From Deltaproteobacteria bacterium (lineage in GTDB: Bacteria; Myxococcota_A; UBA9160; UBA4427): a DNA stretch of 64,000 nucleotides. Shown here in pieces: positions 29,649 through 38,190 of this stretch (the stretch's first letter is position 1; each line of letters opens with the position of its first letter). The notes beneath the pieces are model-generated. The model was not told where the DNA came from. It made no database searches and saw nothing but the letters and a program-made list of their open reading frames with translations. The stretch is from the NCBI GenBank assembly GCA_016713665.1, contig JADJOR010000001.1, positions 186,001 to 250,000 of the forward strand. The letters run 5' to 3'. Both the position numbers and the translations under genes were made by a program.

Positions 29649-32600
29649 TCAGCCGAGGCGGCGCCGTCGCTTCAGGATCGTCGCGCCGGTCGCGACCAGC
29701 AGCGCCGCCAGCAGCAGCTGGACCGGCGCGAACGCGGTCGGCACCGCCGGCGCACACGCCTGGGCATTCGGGACGCAGGCATTGCCGTTCTCGGGATCGC
29801 TCTGATCGGGCACGCCGTCCTGGTCCGCATCGGCGGTCGAGGACTCCTGGTAGTCCGGCAAGCCGTCGCCGTCGCCGTCGGCGGTCGCACCCTCCTGGAA
29901 ATCCGTCTGGCCGTCGCCATCCGTATCCTGGGCGCAGGCCGCGACGAAGGCCGTCGGAAGACAGGGGTTCGTCGGGGCCGCGTCGTTCAGGTTGACGGTC
30001 CCGTCGTCGTCGTCGTCGAAGAGCGGCACCAGGTCGCCCGTCTCCGCTTCGCGGAGAAAGGCCGCGAGCTGGTTCTTCGTCGTCGTCGAGAGGCCCGAGA
30101 AGGCCGAATGCGCTGCGATGGCGGCCTCAAGGGTCGTGGCGGATCCGTCGTGGAGATGGGGCGGGCTCGCCCAGACCCCGAGGAGCCCCGGCGTATCGAA
30201 GCCGTCGAGGGTCGCCCCGAGGCGCTGGCCGCTCGCGGCATCGATGGTGCCGACGTCGTGGCGCACCGTCGTCGGCGAGTCGGTCAGCTTCGCGACCGAG
30301 TGGCAGCCGAGGCAGCCGTTCGAAACGAAGGCCGCCCGGCCGAGAACCGCCGTGGCGCTCATCGCGCCCGCGCTCGGACGGAAGGGACTCCGGGGCTCGC
30401 TCGTGAGGGAATCAACGTAGGCCGCGAGGGCGTCGAGATCGGGAGAGAGCCCGGCCTTCGGCGCGCCGAGCGGATTCGACGTCCCCGAGAACTGGGGGTT
30501 CGTGAGCAGACCGGTTCCGAGGTTCAAGCCGCGGATCTGGCCCTCGAAGTCCTGGATCTCGTCGAAGTTGCCCGTCCAGTGGGGGCGGCCGTGACCCGTG
30601 CCCTTGCCGCGCAGGTCGATCGTGTTGCGTACACCCTCACCGAAGCCGCCGAGATCCCAGACGCGTCCGTCGCTGTCCCCTTCGTTGTGGCACGCGGCGC
30701 AGCTCATGTAGTTGTCGAGGGAGAGCCGGTCGTCCTGGGCGTCGTAGAAGAGCTGCTTGCCCTGGAGCAGGGTCGGCGAGAGCGTCTCGGTCGCGACCGT
30801 CGGGATCGGCGAAAGGATGTTCGTCGCGGGCAGATGGGTCTGCAGCATCTGTGTCAGGTCGAAGCGTGAGATCGAGCGATCCATGAAGTTGTGGACGTAG
30901 GCCGTCGCGCCGCTGGTCGAGAGCGCGACGCTCTGGGGGGCGCGTCCGGTCGGGAGGCGCATGAGCTGGAAGCCGCTCTGGAGGTCGTAGACGGCGAGCT
31001 CGCGGCTCGTCTCGAGGGTGACGAGGAGGTAGCGATCGTCGCCGGTCAACGCGGCGCCGGTGGCGAGGCTCGCGTTGTCGTGGTCCACGCGGAAGGTCGC
31101 GTCTTCGCTGTTGCTCGCGAGCAGGATGCGGGACGTATTCGCTCGGACCGTCGAGTCGAAGCTCATCCCGGCGACGCCGCGCAGAGCCCCGGCCCGGACG
31201 TTGTCCTTCTTGGTCGGGACGTAGGCGGCGCTCCCCGCGAAGGAGACCACCGCGGGGCCGACGTAGTTGGGCAGCCCGGGCCCCTGGGTCTCGGCGGGGG
31301 CCCGCGTGTCGAAGGGCAGGGTCACCGTCGAGGCCAGCGTCATCGATCCCGGCGTCACGACGAAGACCTGGCCGCCGCCGGTTGCGACGTTGACCGTCGT
31401 CGTGCTCTCGCCGGAGAGGGGCGGCGTGATGAAGTTGCTGACGAGGAGCTTCGCGTCGTCGGGGCTGATCGAGAGGTGGCGCGGACGACCCGTCAGCGGG
31501 AGGCTCGCGACGAGGGCATCGGTCGCGGCGGTGCGCTTCTGGAGCGTCGCCGTCGCCTCGAGGACCAGGTAGTAGGTCGCGCCGTCGCTGCTGAAGACGA
31601 GGCCGTGGGGCTCGGCGCCGCGCGGGAGCGCGACCGTGTGGTCGATCGCGAAGGTCGACGCGTTGATCACCGAGATCGACGCGCTGCCCTTGTTGACGAC
31701 GTAGATCCGCGACTGGCCGGGGCGTCGGGCGATCGACCAGGGGCGATCGCCGACCGGGATCTCGGCGAGGACGGCGCCTGCGGCGGACGAGACGGTGACC
31801 GTGTCGTTGTCGGGGTTGACGTTCCAGATGCGGTCGGCGCCGCTGCTCGTCTCGACGAGCAGCGTCGTCGAGTGGCGCGGGACGGCGGGCAACGGCGTGA
31901 TCGGCGAGAGGGGCGTCAGCGGGATCGAGGGCGTCGTCGTCAGCCGTGCCGTCGGGGTCGGGTAGTCGGCGCTCGTCTTGTCGTCGAGGATGTCCCAGGT
32001 CACCCCGTCGATCGAAGCCTCGAGACTCCAGCGGACCGGGTCGCGCTCGGAGGCGTCGTTCGCCGTCGTGATCGTGTAGGCGTCGATCTCGACGTTCGCG
32101 CCCATGTCGTAGATCAGATAGCCCTTGTTGTAGTCGCGCCACTTGGTGGAAGTCGTCGCGTCGTCCGCCTTCGCGGGTCCCTGGCCGGTCGGGTTGTTGC
32201 CGCCGGGGTTCGTCACGACGATGGCCTGCTTCCGGACGCCGGTCTCGAAGAGCGCGAGCTCGGCGACCTGGACGCTGTCCGCGGTGCCGTCGTTGCGAAG
32301 CTTCGTCGGGCGGAAGCGATAGTAGCGGTAGCCGGGATCGGGCTTCGGGATCAAGCGCGCGCTCGCCCAGTCGCCGAGGTCGCCGTGGGCGCTGGGGGTG
32401 CAGGTCGAGCCCGTCCTGTAGACCTTCAGCGTCATCGCATTGGCGTTGCCGACGGGGATGTCGATCGAGCCGGTCGCGGTCGTGGAGACGAACGCGCCGC
32501 TCGTGTAATTGACGACGCCGTCGAGCAGGACTTCGAACTGCACTCTTCCGCAGAGCCCGTCGCGGCTGTCGTCGAGACCGATGAAGGAGCGGAAGCGGTC

Positions 32601-34811
32601 GTATTGCTGGCCGAGGTTGAGCGTGATCTCGGAGTAGGCGGCGATCCCGACACCCTTGGGATAGGTCACGCCACCGAGCCGCAGCGGCGGTCCATCGCCG
32701 GCGGCCACGCCGCCATTCGCCTGGTCCCGCTCCACCGGACCGAAATCGTTCGTCGAGGCCGTCCACGGCAGGTCCGAGACGTAGACGGCGGTCGGCTCCG
32801 GCACGGACTGGACGTCGCGGACGACCTGGATCGTCTGGCCGATCGAGGGCGTGCCGTCGGCGTCGAGCGCGAAGACGAAGTAGTTGCCGACGATCAGGAC
32901 GTTCGGGTTGCTCGGGAAGGACAGCGTCCGGGTCCCGTTGCCGTTGTCGACGGCGGGGATCGGGAGGTAGCGCTGGTCGGTGTTCATGTGGTGGGTGGTC
33001 GCGGAGAGCCGCACGACCGAGAAGGACGTGGTCCCGGGGCCGGCGGTGACCGTGAGCGGGTCGCCGGCGCGGATCTTCGTGCCGGTCGGCACCGAGAGCG
33101 TCGGCCGCACGGCCGGGCTGCCGTCGCTCTCGTAGAGATAGGCCGGGGTGTAGATCTGGCCGTCGAGGTGATCGGCAGGACAGCCGCTGCACGCCCCGCC
33201 GCCGGCGGAGAGCACGCGACCGTCCTTCATGAGCAGCGCGGTCGAGTGGTAGTTGCGGGGCACGTCGATGTCGTCGACGACCTGCCAGATGTCGGTCGCG
33301 GGATCGTAGATCTCGGCCGCCATGTTCGAGTCGGTATCGTCGAACTGGCGTGCGACCCGGTTGCCGCCGATCACGATCAGCTTGCCGTTCGGCAGGGTCA
33401 CCGTATTCGAGAGCGCGCGCGGGTAGTTCATCGCGGCGGCCGGCGTCACGACGGGCGAGGGCCCGTTCACGTCGATGCGGTAGGCGAAGGCGGTGGAGAC
33501 CGGCGGGTCGAGCCGCGGGTCGGCACCGCCCACCAGCAGGATCTTGCCCGCGTCGTAGTTGACGGCGTTGCCGTAGGACCGCGCGAAGTCGCCGACGGGC
33601 TGGCCGAGCACGACGCTCGGGCTGCCGCCGAGCGGATCGTAGCGATGCCAGGTCGGCGTCGGTCCCGCCTGGAGCACGTCGCCCTGCGGCGTCACCTGGA
33701 TGTGGGAGAGCCACTCGAGCGGCAGCGCGTTGGTCGGATTGAAGGCCGCGTTGATCGTGTTCTGCTCGGTCACCTGGGTCTGGACGTTGACGTTGGCGCG
33801 GGGCGCCCAGGTGTTGGAGGTCGGGTTGTAGACCTCGGTCCGGTTGCCGGCGTCGAGGGCGAAGCTCGCGAAGACCGTGTTGTTCGGGAGCGTCGCGTTC
33901 ACCGAGTACCAGCGCAGGTCGATCATGTTCGTGAGCGGCGAGAAGGAGAGCGTGGCGGGGTTGAAGGCCGAGGTCCGGCGATCGCTGGGATTGCCGCCCG
34001 ACGCGATGATCGTCCCGTTCTCGAGGGTCGAGACGCCGGCGCAGAACATGTCGTGGAAGTTGTTGTCGACCGGGACGAAGGTCTGGGTCGTCGGGTCGAA
34101 GACGGAGGCGTGGGTGAAGGTCGGTCCGGCGCTGCGGAACTCGTTGATGTCGTAGGACGCCCACGACAGGATCCTGCCGTCGGGCAGGACTGCGACGCTG
34201 ATCGCGATCTCGGGCCAGGGGATGATGGGTCCCCACGATCCGATCGCGGCGGGCGCCGTGGTCGTGTAGCGGAGCTGGCCGTCGGTCGGGATCTGCTCCC
34301 AGTAGGGGAGGCCCTGCTTGCGGTAACGGGCCTCGAGGAACTCGGCGCCGGTGTTGTCGAAGTATTCGACCCGCAGCGTGTGGCTGCCCGCCGTGAGGTT
34401 CCGGCTGCCGGTCACCGTGACGGCGACGTGCTCGCCGTCGTTGTTCACGACGAGCACGCCGTCGATGAAGAGCTTCGAGCCCTCGTCGGACGTCAGCTGG
34501 AACTCGTAGACCCCGGCGGAGGTCACGTTCAGCGTGTTCGTGAAGACGAGACCGAAGTCGGCCTGGATCGAGGTGACGCCGAGCTTGATCGAGGACGAGG
34601 TGCCGGTCGCGACCGGGGTCAGGCCGGCGAGGTTGGCGACCGATGTGAACTGGCCGGTATACACCGAGTAGTTGAAGACCGCGCTCGCGGGGCTCGCGAG
34701 CCCGAACGTCATGCAGACGATCGCGATCAGGGTCGAGAGCAGGGCCGACGGGCGGGCAGAAAGCGAATCGACGCGCCGGTCGGTCCGAGCGGTGATTTGC
34801 GCGTGCGACAT
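29649..34811 (-). CDS. Exported multidomain copper radical oxidase fused to a YVTN-type propeller and a di-CxxCH cytochrome domain
   Basis: 1720 residues. A signal peptide (about 1-44) is followed by a PA14 domain (about 46-167) and a Kelch/galactose-oxidase domain (about 185-665). In that domain HDMFC257 and LRWY302 match the Cys-Tyr crosslink, NY521-H522 the axial Tyr and His ligand, and H607 in THHMNTDQR the last His ligand. Spacings (45 and 85 residues) match fungal galactose oxidase (44 and 85). Then come an NPCBM-like domain (about 676-835), an F5/8-like domain (about 840-985), a YVTN-type propeller (about 1010-1335) and a cytochrome c peroxidase-like part with C1371AACH and C1500LGCH. 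DxDGDG repeats and a helix with a Lys/Arg end (about 1693-1717) close it. The start at 34811 has a GGAAGGA site. It likely oxidises an extracellular alcohol or aldehyde, making hydrogen peroxide. Confidence 0.9.
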   Translation of the reverse strand: MSHAQITARTDRRVDSLSARPSALLSTLIAIVCMTFGLASPASAVFNYSVYTGQFTSVANLAGLTPVATGTSSSIKLGVTSIQADFGLVFTNTLNVTSAGVYEFQLTSDEGSKLFIDGVLVVNNDGEHVAVTVTGSRNLTAGSHTLRVEYFDNTGAEFLEARYRKQGLPYWEQIPTDGQLRYTTTAPAAIGSWGPIIPWPEIAISVAVLPDGRILSWASYDINEFRSAGPTFTHASVFDPTTQTFVPVDNNFHDMFCAGVSTLENGTIIASGGNPSDRRTSAFNPATLSFSPLTNMIDLRWYSVNATLPNNTVFASFALDAGNRTEVYNPTSNTWAPRANVNVQTQVTEQNTINAAFNPTNALPLEWLSHIQVTPQGDVLQAGPTPTWHRYDPLGGSPSVVLGQPVGDFARSYGNAVNYDAGKILLVGGADPRLDPPVSTAFAYRIDVNGPSPVVTPAAAMNYPRALSNTVTLPNGKLIVIGGNRVARQFDDTDSNMAAEIYDPATDIWQVVDDIDVPRNYHSTALLMKDGRVLSAGGGACSGCPADHLDGQIYTPAYLYESDGSPAVRPTLSVPTGTKIRAGDPLTVTAGPGTTSFSVVRLSATTHHMNTDQRYLPIPAVDNGNGTRTLSFPSNPNVLIVGNYFVFALDADGTPSIGQTIQVVRDVQSVPEPTAVYVSDLPWTASTNDFGPVERDQANGGVAAGDGPPLRLGGVTYPKGVGIAAYSEITLNLGQQYDRFRSFIGLDDSRDGLCGRVQFEVLLDGVVNYTSGAFVSTTATGSIDIPVGNANAMTLKVYRTGSTCTPSAHGDLGDWASARLIPKPDPGYRYYRFRPTKLRNDGTADSVQVAELALFETGVRKQAIVVTNPGGNNPTGQGPAKADDATTSTKWRDYNKGYLIYDMGANVEIDAYTITTANDASERDPVRWSLEASIDGVTWDILDDKTSADYPTPTARLTTTPSIPLTPLSPITPLPAVPRHSTTLLVETSSGADRIWNVNPDNDTVTVSSAAGAVLAEIPVGDRPWSIARRPGQSRIYVVNKGSASISVINASTFAIDHTVALPRGAEPHGLVFSSDGATYYLVLEATATLQKRTAATDALVASLPLTGRPRHLSISPDDAKLLVSNFITPPLSGESTTTVNVATGGGQVFVVTPGSMTLASTVTLPFDTRAPAETQGPGLPNYVGPAVVSFAGSAAYVPTKKDNVRAGALRGVAGMSFDSTVRANTSRILLASNSEDATFRVDHDNASLATGAALTGDDRYLLVTLETSRELAVYDLQSGFQLMRLPTGRAPQSVALSTSGATAYVHNFMDRSISRFDLTQMLQTHLPATNILSPIPTVATETLSPTLLQGKQLFYDAQDDRLSLDNYMSCAACHNEGDSDGRVWDLGGFGEGVRNTIDLRGKGTGHGRPHWTGNFDEIQDFEGQIRGLNLGTGLLTNPQFSGTSNPLGAPKAGLSPDLDALAAYVDSLTSEPRSPFRPSAGAMSATAVLGRAAFVSNGCLGCHSVAKLTDSPTTVRHDVGTIDAASGQRLGATLDGFDTPGLLGVWASPPHLHDGSATTLEAAIAAHSAFSGLSTTTKNQLAAFLREAETGDLVPLFDDDDDGTVNLNDAAPTNPCLPTAFVAACAQDTDGDGQTDFQEGATADGDGDGLPDYQESSTADADQDGVPDQSDPENGNACVPNAQACAPAVPTAFAPVQLLLAALLVATGATILKRRRRLG

Positions 34812-35011
34812 GCCGGTCCTTCCCGAGCGAGGCGAGCCGGAGTCGGCGAAGGCTGTCTGAGCATCCGGTCGCTGCCGTGGCACGGGAGCGACCGGCTCCC
34901 TCCGGACCCCGATGGGAGGCGCGGCCGATCGTCGGATCGTCGTGTTCCCGATATGAGAATGTACCCGTTCGGCCGCGAAAGGTGACCGGTCGGTCCCCGG
35001 GCCGCTGAAAA
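34812..35011. other. Spacer between the peroxidase homologue and the oxidase fusion
   Basis: A 200-base gap on the minus-strand path. The oxidase frame stays open upstream of 34811, but that extension is Arg/Pro-rich with no signal peptide, so it is treated as untranslated. No terminator was recognised, so the two genes may share a transcript. Confidence 0.45.
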
Positions 35012-36508
35012 TCATCGGTCGGGATTGGTTGCTGGAGACGCTCCGTTCTTCCCGGGCGGCGCGAGCCAGGGGGCTTCGGCGGCAACTTCGCCGTCGAGCG
35101 TGTGCAGAAAGGCCACGAGTGCGCGGCTCTCATCGTCGCTGAGCTCGAGCGGAAGCAGCTCGTGGGCCATCGATGGATCGGGGTCCCGCGGTGGCGGATG
35201 TCGGTAGTGCTCGATCACGGCCTCGAGGGTCGCCATGCGACCATCGTGCATGTAGGGGGCGGTCCGACTCAAACCCCGAAGGGTCGGCGTCTTGAACTTG
35301 CCGGACTCGGCCTGCACGTGATCCCGGCGAAGGAATCGCAGCTCTCGGCAGTCGTCGGGCTTCGCGTCGCTGAAGGGCCCGAGGCAATTGAAGGGATCGA
35401 TCAGGGCGGCCTGGATGCCGAGGAAGCGACCGAACTCGGGAAATCCGCCGGCCATGAGCTCGGTGCCGATGCGATGGAAGGCCTGGTTCGTGAGGAGCGC
35501 GCCGTTGTGGCAGCGCAGACATTGCGTGCGGCCGGAGTCGAGGAAGAGGGCGAGCCCCTGGCGCTCGAGGGGGCTGAGCGCGGCGGCTGCGTCGGGCCCC
35601 GCTGGTGTCGCCGGTGATGCGAGGCTGCGGACATAGCGGTCGAATCGGCCGGGTCCCGGTACGAGCTGGCGTTGATAGGCGGCGAGCGCCTTGCCGAGGT
35701 CGGCGAAGGCCCGGTCGACGGCTTCGCGGTCGGCGGCGGGGAGGCGGGCCCAGGCGTCCTGGGTCGCGGGGTCGCCGAAAGGGCTCGCGCGGGGCGGAAG
35801 CCGACCGGGATCGCCCTCGAGCGGCGCGCGCCCGAAGACCTCGCGGTAGAGCTTCGAGGCGACGGGGTCGCGGACGACGTGGCGGACGACCTCGACCCGG
35901 GTCACGTTCATCTCGGCGCTCGCTTCGAACGGGGCGAGCGCCTGGGCCCAGAGGCTGTCGCGGCGCCCGTCCCAGAAGAGCCAGGGGGAATAGGCGCTCC
36001 CGACGACGGTCGGTGCGTTGCGATTCGTCGTCCCGACGCCTTCGGAGACTGCGCGGCCGTCGGTGAAGAAGCGCGCGGGCTCGTGGCAGGTCGCGCAGGC
36101 CACCTTCCCGTTCGAGGAGAGCCGCGCATCGAAGAAGAGCAGCTGCCCGAGCCGGGCGGCGTCGGGATCGTCGGCGACGCGATTCGAGGGATCTTTCGGG
36201 ACGGCGGGCAGCGCGTCGATCGAGAGCGATCGCAGCAGGGATCGCTCGCTCTCGCTGAAGCCTTCCGCGTCCCGGGCCGCCGGGGTCGCCGTCTCGCTCG
36301 CCGTCGTCGTCGCGGCGGCATCCGAGCCGGCGCCCGCATCGACAGGCTTCGCGCCCTGACCGACCGAGTCCAGGCAGGCGAGGCCGGCGAGCGCGACCGC
36401 GAAGGTGATGCCGATGCCGAGGCCGATCGGGACGAGCCCCCGTTCGAGGCTCGCCCTCGCGATTCCCGGGCCGTTCCGGACCGCGCCCCCCGCTCGAAAG
36501 ATCGCCAT
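35012..36508 (-). CDS. Di-haem cytochrome c peroxidase/MauG-family protein
   Basis: 498 residues. A membrane anchor or signal segment (about 24-45) is followed by a canonical bacterial di-haem peroxidase: LGQLLFFDARLSSNGKVAC138ATCH142, then RNAPTVVGSAYSPWLFWDGRRDSLWAQAL, the second haem C330LRCH334, and GKFKTPTLRGLSRTAPYMHDGRMATLEAVIEHY. Family members reduce hydrogen peroxide or, like MauG, use it for protein cross-linking. It lies upstream of the copper oxidase on the same strand. A role in using or removing the peroxide from that oxidase is plausible inference. Confidence 0.93.
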   Translation of the reverse strand: MAIFRAGGAVRNGPGIARASLERGLVPIGLGIGITFAVALAGLACLDSVGQGAKPVDAGAGSDAAATTTASETATPAARDAEGFSESERSLLRSLSIDALPAVPKDPSNRVADDPDAARLGQLLFFDARLSSNGKVACATCHEPARFFTDGRAVSEGVGTTNRNAPTVVGSAYSPWLFWDGRRDSLWAQALAPFEASAEMNVTRVEVVRHVVRDPVASKLYREVFGRAPLEGDPGRLPPRASPFGDPATQDAWARLPAADREAVDRAFADLGKALAAYQRQLVPGPGRFDRYVRSLASPATPAGPDAAAALSPLERQGLALFLDSGRTQCLRCHNGALLTNQAFHRIGTELMAGGFPEFGRFLGIQAALIDPFNCLGPFSDAKPDDCRELRFLRRDHVQAESGKFKTPTLRGLSRTAPYMHDGRMATLEAVIEHYRHPPPRDPDPSMAHELLPLELSDDESRALVAFLHTLDGEVAAEAPWLAPPGKNGASPATNPDR

Positions 36509-36634
36509 GGCGCGGAGGATGACGCGCGGGCGCGGGGGCGGCGAGGGGCACGGCGGGCTGGCGACGCGGTGGTCGCCACGCGTAGGATCGGCGGTCTGCG
36601 CGCGTCCGATGGGCGTGGAGTCGGGGGAGGGGTG

Positions 36635-37144
36635 ATGACGAGCGCGAGGGAGACGAGACGAGGGACGAGGCCGCCGACGCCGTGGGCCCTGCTCGGCCTC
36701 GGGCTGATCGCAGGCCTGCTCGGCGCCTGCGAATCGGCGACCGAACGGCCGCCGGCGACACCATCGGCCGCGTCGGCCGCGCCGAAGGCACCCGCGGCGA
36801 CGGCGGACGCGTGGCAATCGACCTCGCTGGCCGGACGCTTCCGGATCTCGATCCGCCCCGAGGCGGGCCGCATTCCGATCGGTCCCCTCCACGCCTGGAT
36901 CGTCTCGATCGAGACGCCGGAGGGGCAGCCCGCCGAGATCCGACAGCTCGTCTTCGACGGGGGCATGCCGCAGCACGGCCACGGCTTCGAGACGAAGCCG
37001 GAGGTCACCGACCGACTCGGTCCCGGCGTCTTCCGGGTCGACGGGATCCGCTTCCACATGGCGGGTCGCTGGCGGATCCGGATCGACGTCGCCGCCGACG
37101 GGGCCGCCGACGTCGCGACCTTCGATGTCGACGTCGATCCCTGA
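36635..37144 (+). CDS. Small lipoprotein with a YtkA/FixH-like beta domain
   Basis: 169 residues. The N-terminus ends in a lipobox LLGAC at about 27-31. An Ala/Pro linker follows, then a beta-sandwich with GGMPQHGHGFETKPEVTDRLGPGVFRVDGIRFHMAGRWRIRIDV. The HGHG and FHM residues resemble the metal-binding strand of YtkA-like domains, often tied to copper handling or oxidase assembly. The gene is divergent from the peroxidase homologue, 126 bases apart, suggesting a shared control region. Function is unproven. Confidence 0.75.
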   Translation: MTSARETRRGTRPPTPWALLGLGLIAGLLGACESATERPPATPSAASAAPKAPAATADAWQSTSLAGRFRISIRPEAGRIPIGPLHAWIVSIETPEGQPAEIRQLVFDGGMPQHGHGFETKPEVTDRLGPGVFRVDGIRFHMAGRWRIRIDVAADGAADVATFDVDVDP

Positions 37145-37190
37145 TCGAGGCGCGGCGTCCGGCGCCGAGGCGCGGATGTCCGGGGCTGCC

Positions 37191-37222
37191 TCTGCATCGG
37201 TCTCTGCATCGGTCTCTGCATG
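37191..37222. repeat. Short tandem repeat, about 2.7 copies of a 12-mer
   Basis: The unit TCTGCATCGGTC occurs at 37191-37202 and 37203-37214, with a partial third copy that includes a spurious ATG at 37220. It sits just ahead of an LLM gene. Confidence 0.75.
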
Positions 37223-37240
37223 GTGCGGGAGGAGCGGGCG

Positions 37241-38131
37241 ATGAAGATCGGGCTCGTGTTTCCGACCTGCGACATCGGAAGCGATCCCGGCGCGATTCGC
37301 GACTACGTCCAGGCGGCCGAGGGGCTCGGCTTCGATAGCCTGCTCTGCTTCGACCACGTGCTCGGGGCGGTCCACGCGGGTCGCGAGCCGCCGCTGCCGG
37401 GCCCCTACGACGAGACCTTTCCATTCCACGAGCCGATCGTCCTGCTGGCCTGGATCGCGGCCTTCACCCGGCGCATCGAGCTCGCGACGGGTGTCCTCGT
37501 CCTGTCCCAGCGCCCGGCGGCGCTCGTCGCGAAGCAGGCGGCGGAGCTCCAGCTGCTGTCGAGCGGCCGTCTTCGCCTGGGGGTCGGCGTCGGCTGGAAC
37601 CGCGTCGAGAGCGAGGCGCTCGGTGCGCGCTTCGCCGATCGCGGGCGGCGCATCGACGAGCAGATCGAGGTCCTGCGGCGGCTCTGGCGCGAGCCGGTAG
37701 TCGACTTCGAAGGCGCCTATCATCGCATCGACCGGGCGGGCATCCTTCCACTGCCGCCGTCGCCGATTCCGATCTGGATCGGCGGAGCGACGGCGGCCGC
37801 CTACGCGCGGGCGGCGCGCGTCGGCGACGGCTTCGTCTTCCGCCCGGACGACCGCGAATACGGCGAAGCCCTCGCGGCCCTGCGCGCCGAGAGGGTCCGC
37901 CTCGGACATGACCCGAGCGGGTTCGGGGCCGAGTGCAGCGCGAGCTTCGCCCGGGGCCCGGCGCATTGGCGCCGGCTCTTCGAGCATTGGCAGGCGGCCG
38001 GGGGCACCCACTTCTCGCTGCAGGTCACGCAGTACGGCGCCGAACGCCTCGGCGCCCGTCCGGCGAACGTGCACTCGGTCGCCGACCACATCCGCGCCCT
38101 CGAGCGCTTCATGGCGGTCGTGAGGCCGTAG
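37241..38131 (+). CDS. LLM-class F420/flavin-dependent oxidoreductase
   Basis: 296 residues starting MKIGLVFPTCDIG. Conserved parts are AAEGLGFDSLLCFDHVLG, ELATGVLVLSQRPAALVAKQAAELQLLSSGRLRLGVGVGWN and the C-terminal RAARVGDGFVFRP, matching the group annotated as F420-dependent in actinobacteria. ATG 37241 has a GGGAGGAG site; an upstream ATG at 37220 lies in a short repeat and is less likely. It is monocistronic and converges on the amidohydrolase at 38191. The cofactor cannot be fixed from sequence alone. Confidence 0.86.
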   Translation: MKIGLVFPTCDIGSDPGAIRDYVQAAEGLGFDSLLCFDHVLGAVHAGREPPLPGPYDETFPFHEPIVLLAWIAAFTRRIELATGVLVLSQRPAALVAKQAAELQLLSSGRLRLGVGVGWNRVESEALGARFADRGRRIDEQIEVLRRLWREPVVDFEGAYHRIDRAGILPLPPSPIPIWIGGATAAAYARAARVGDGFVFRPDDREYGEALAALRAERVRLGHDPSGFGAECSASFARGPAHWRRLFEHWQAAGGTHFSLQVTQYGAERLGARPANVHSVADHIRALERFMAVVRP

Positions 38132-38190
38132 ACGCCGCGGCCCCGGCCCCGGCCGGACCGCACCCGCGGCGTGCGCGCCCGACCGGCTTG

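Noticed and set aside
30891..34985. A plus-strand open frame of 1364 codons opposite the copper oxidase gene
   Set aside because: Its translation is Arg/Asp/Gly/Val-rich with no domain. The opposite strand shows clear domains and catalytic residues. Long antisense frames are expected at this G+C content.
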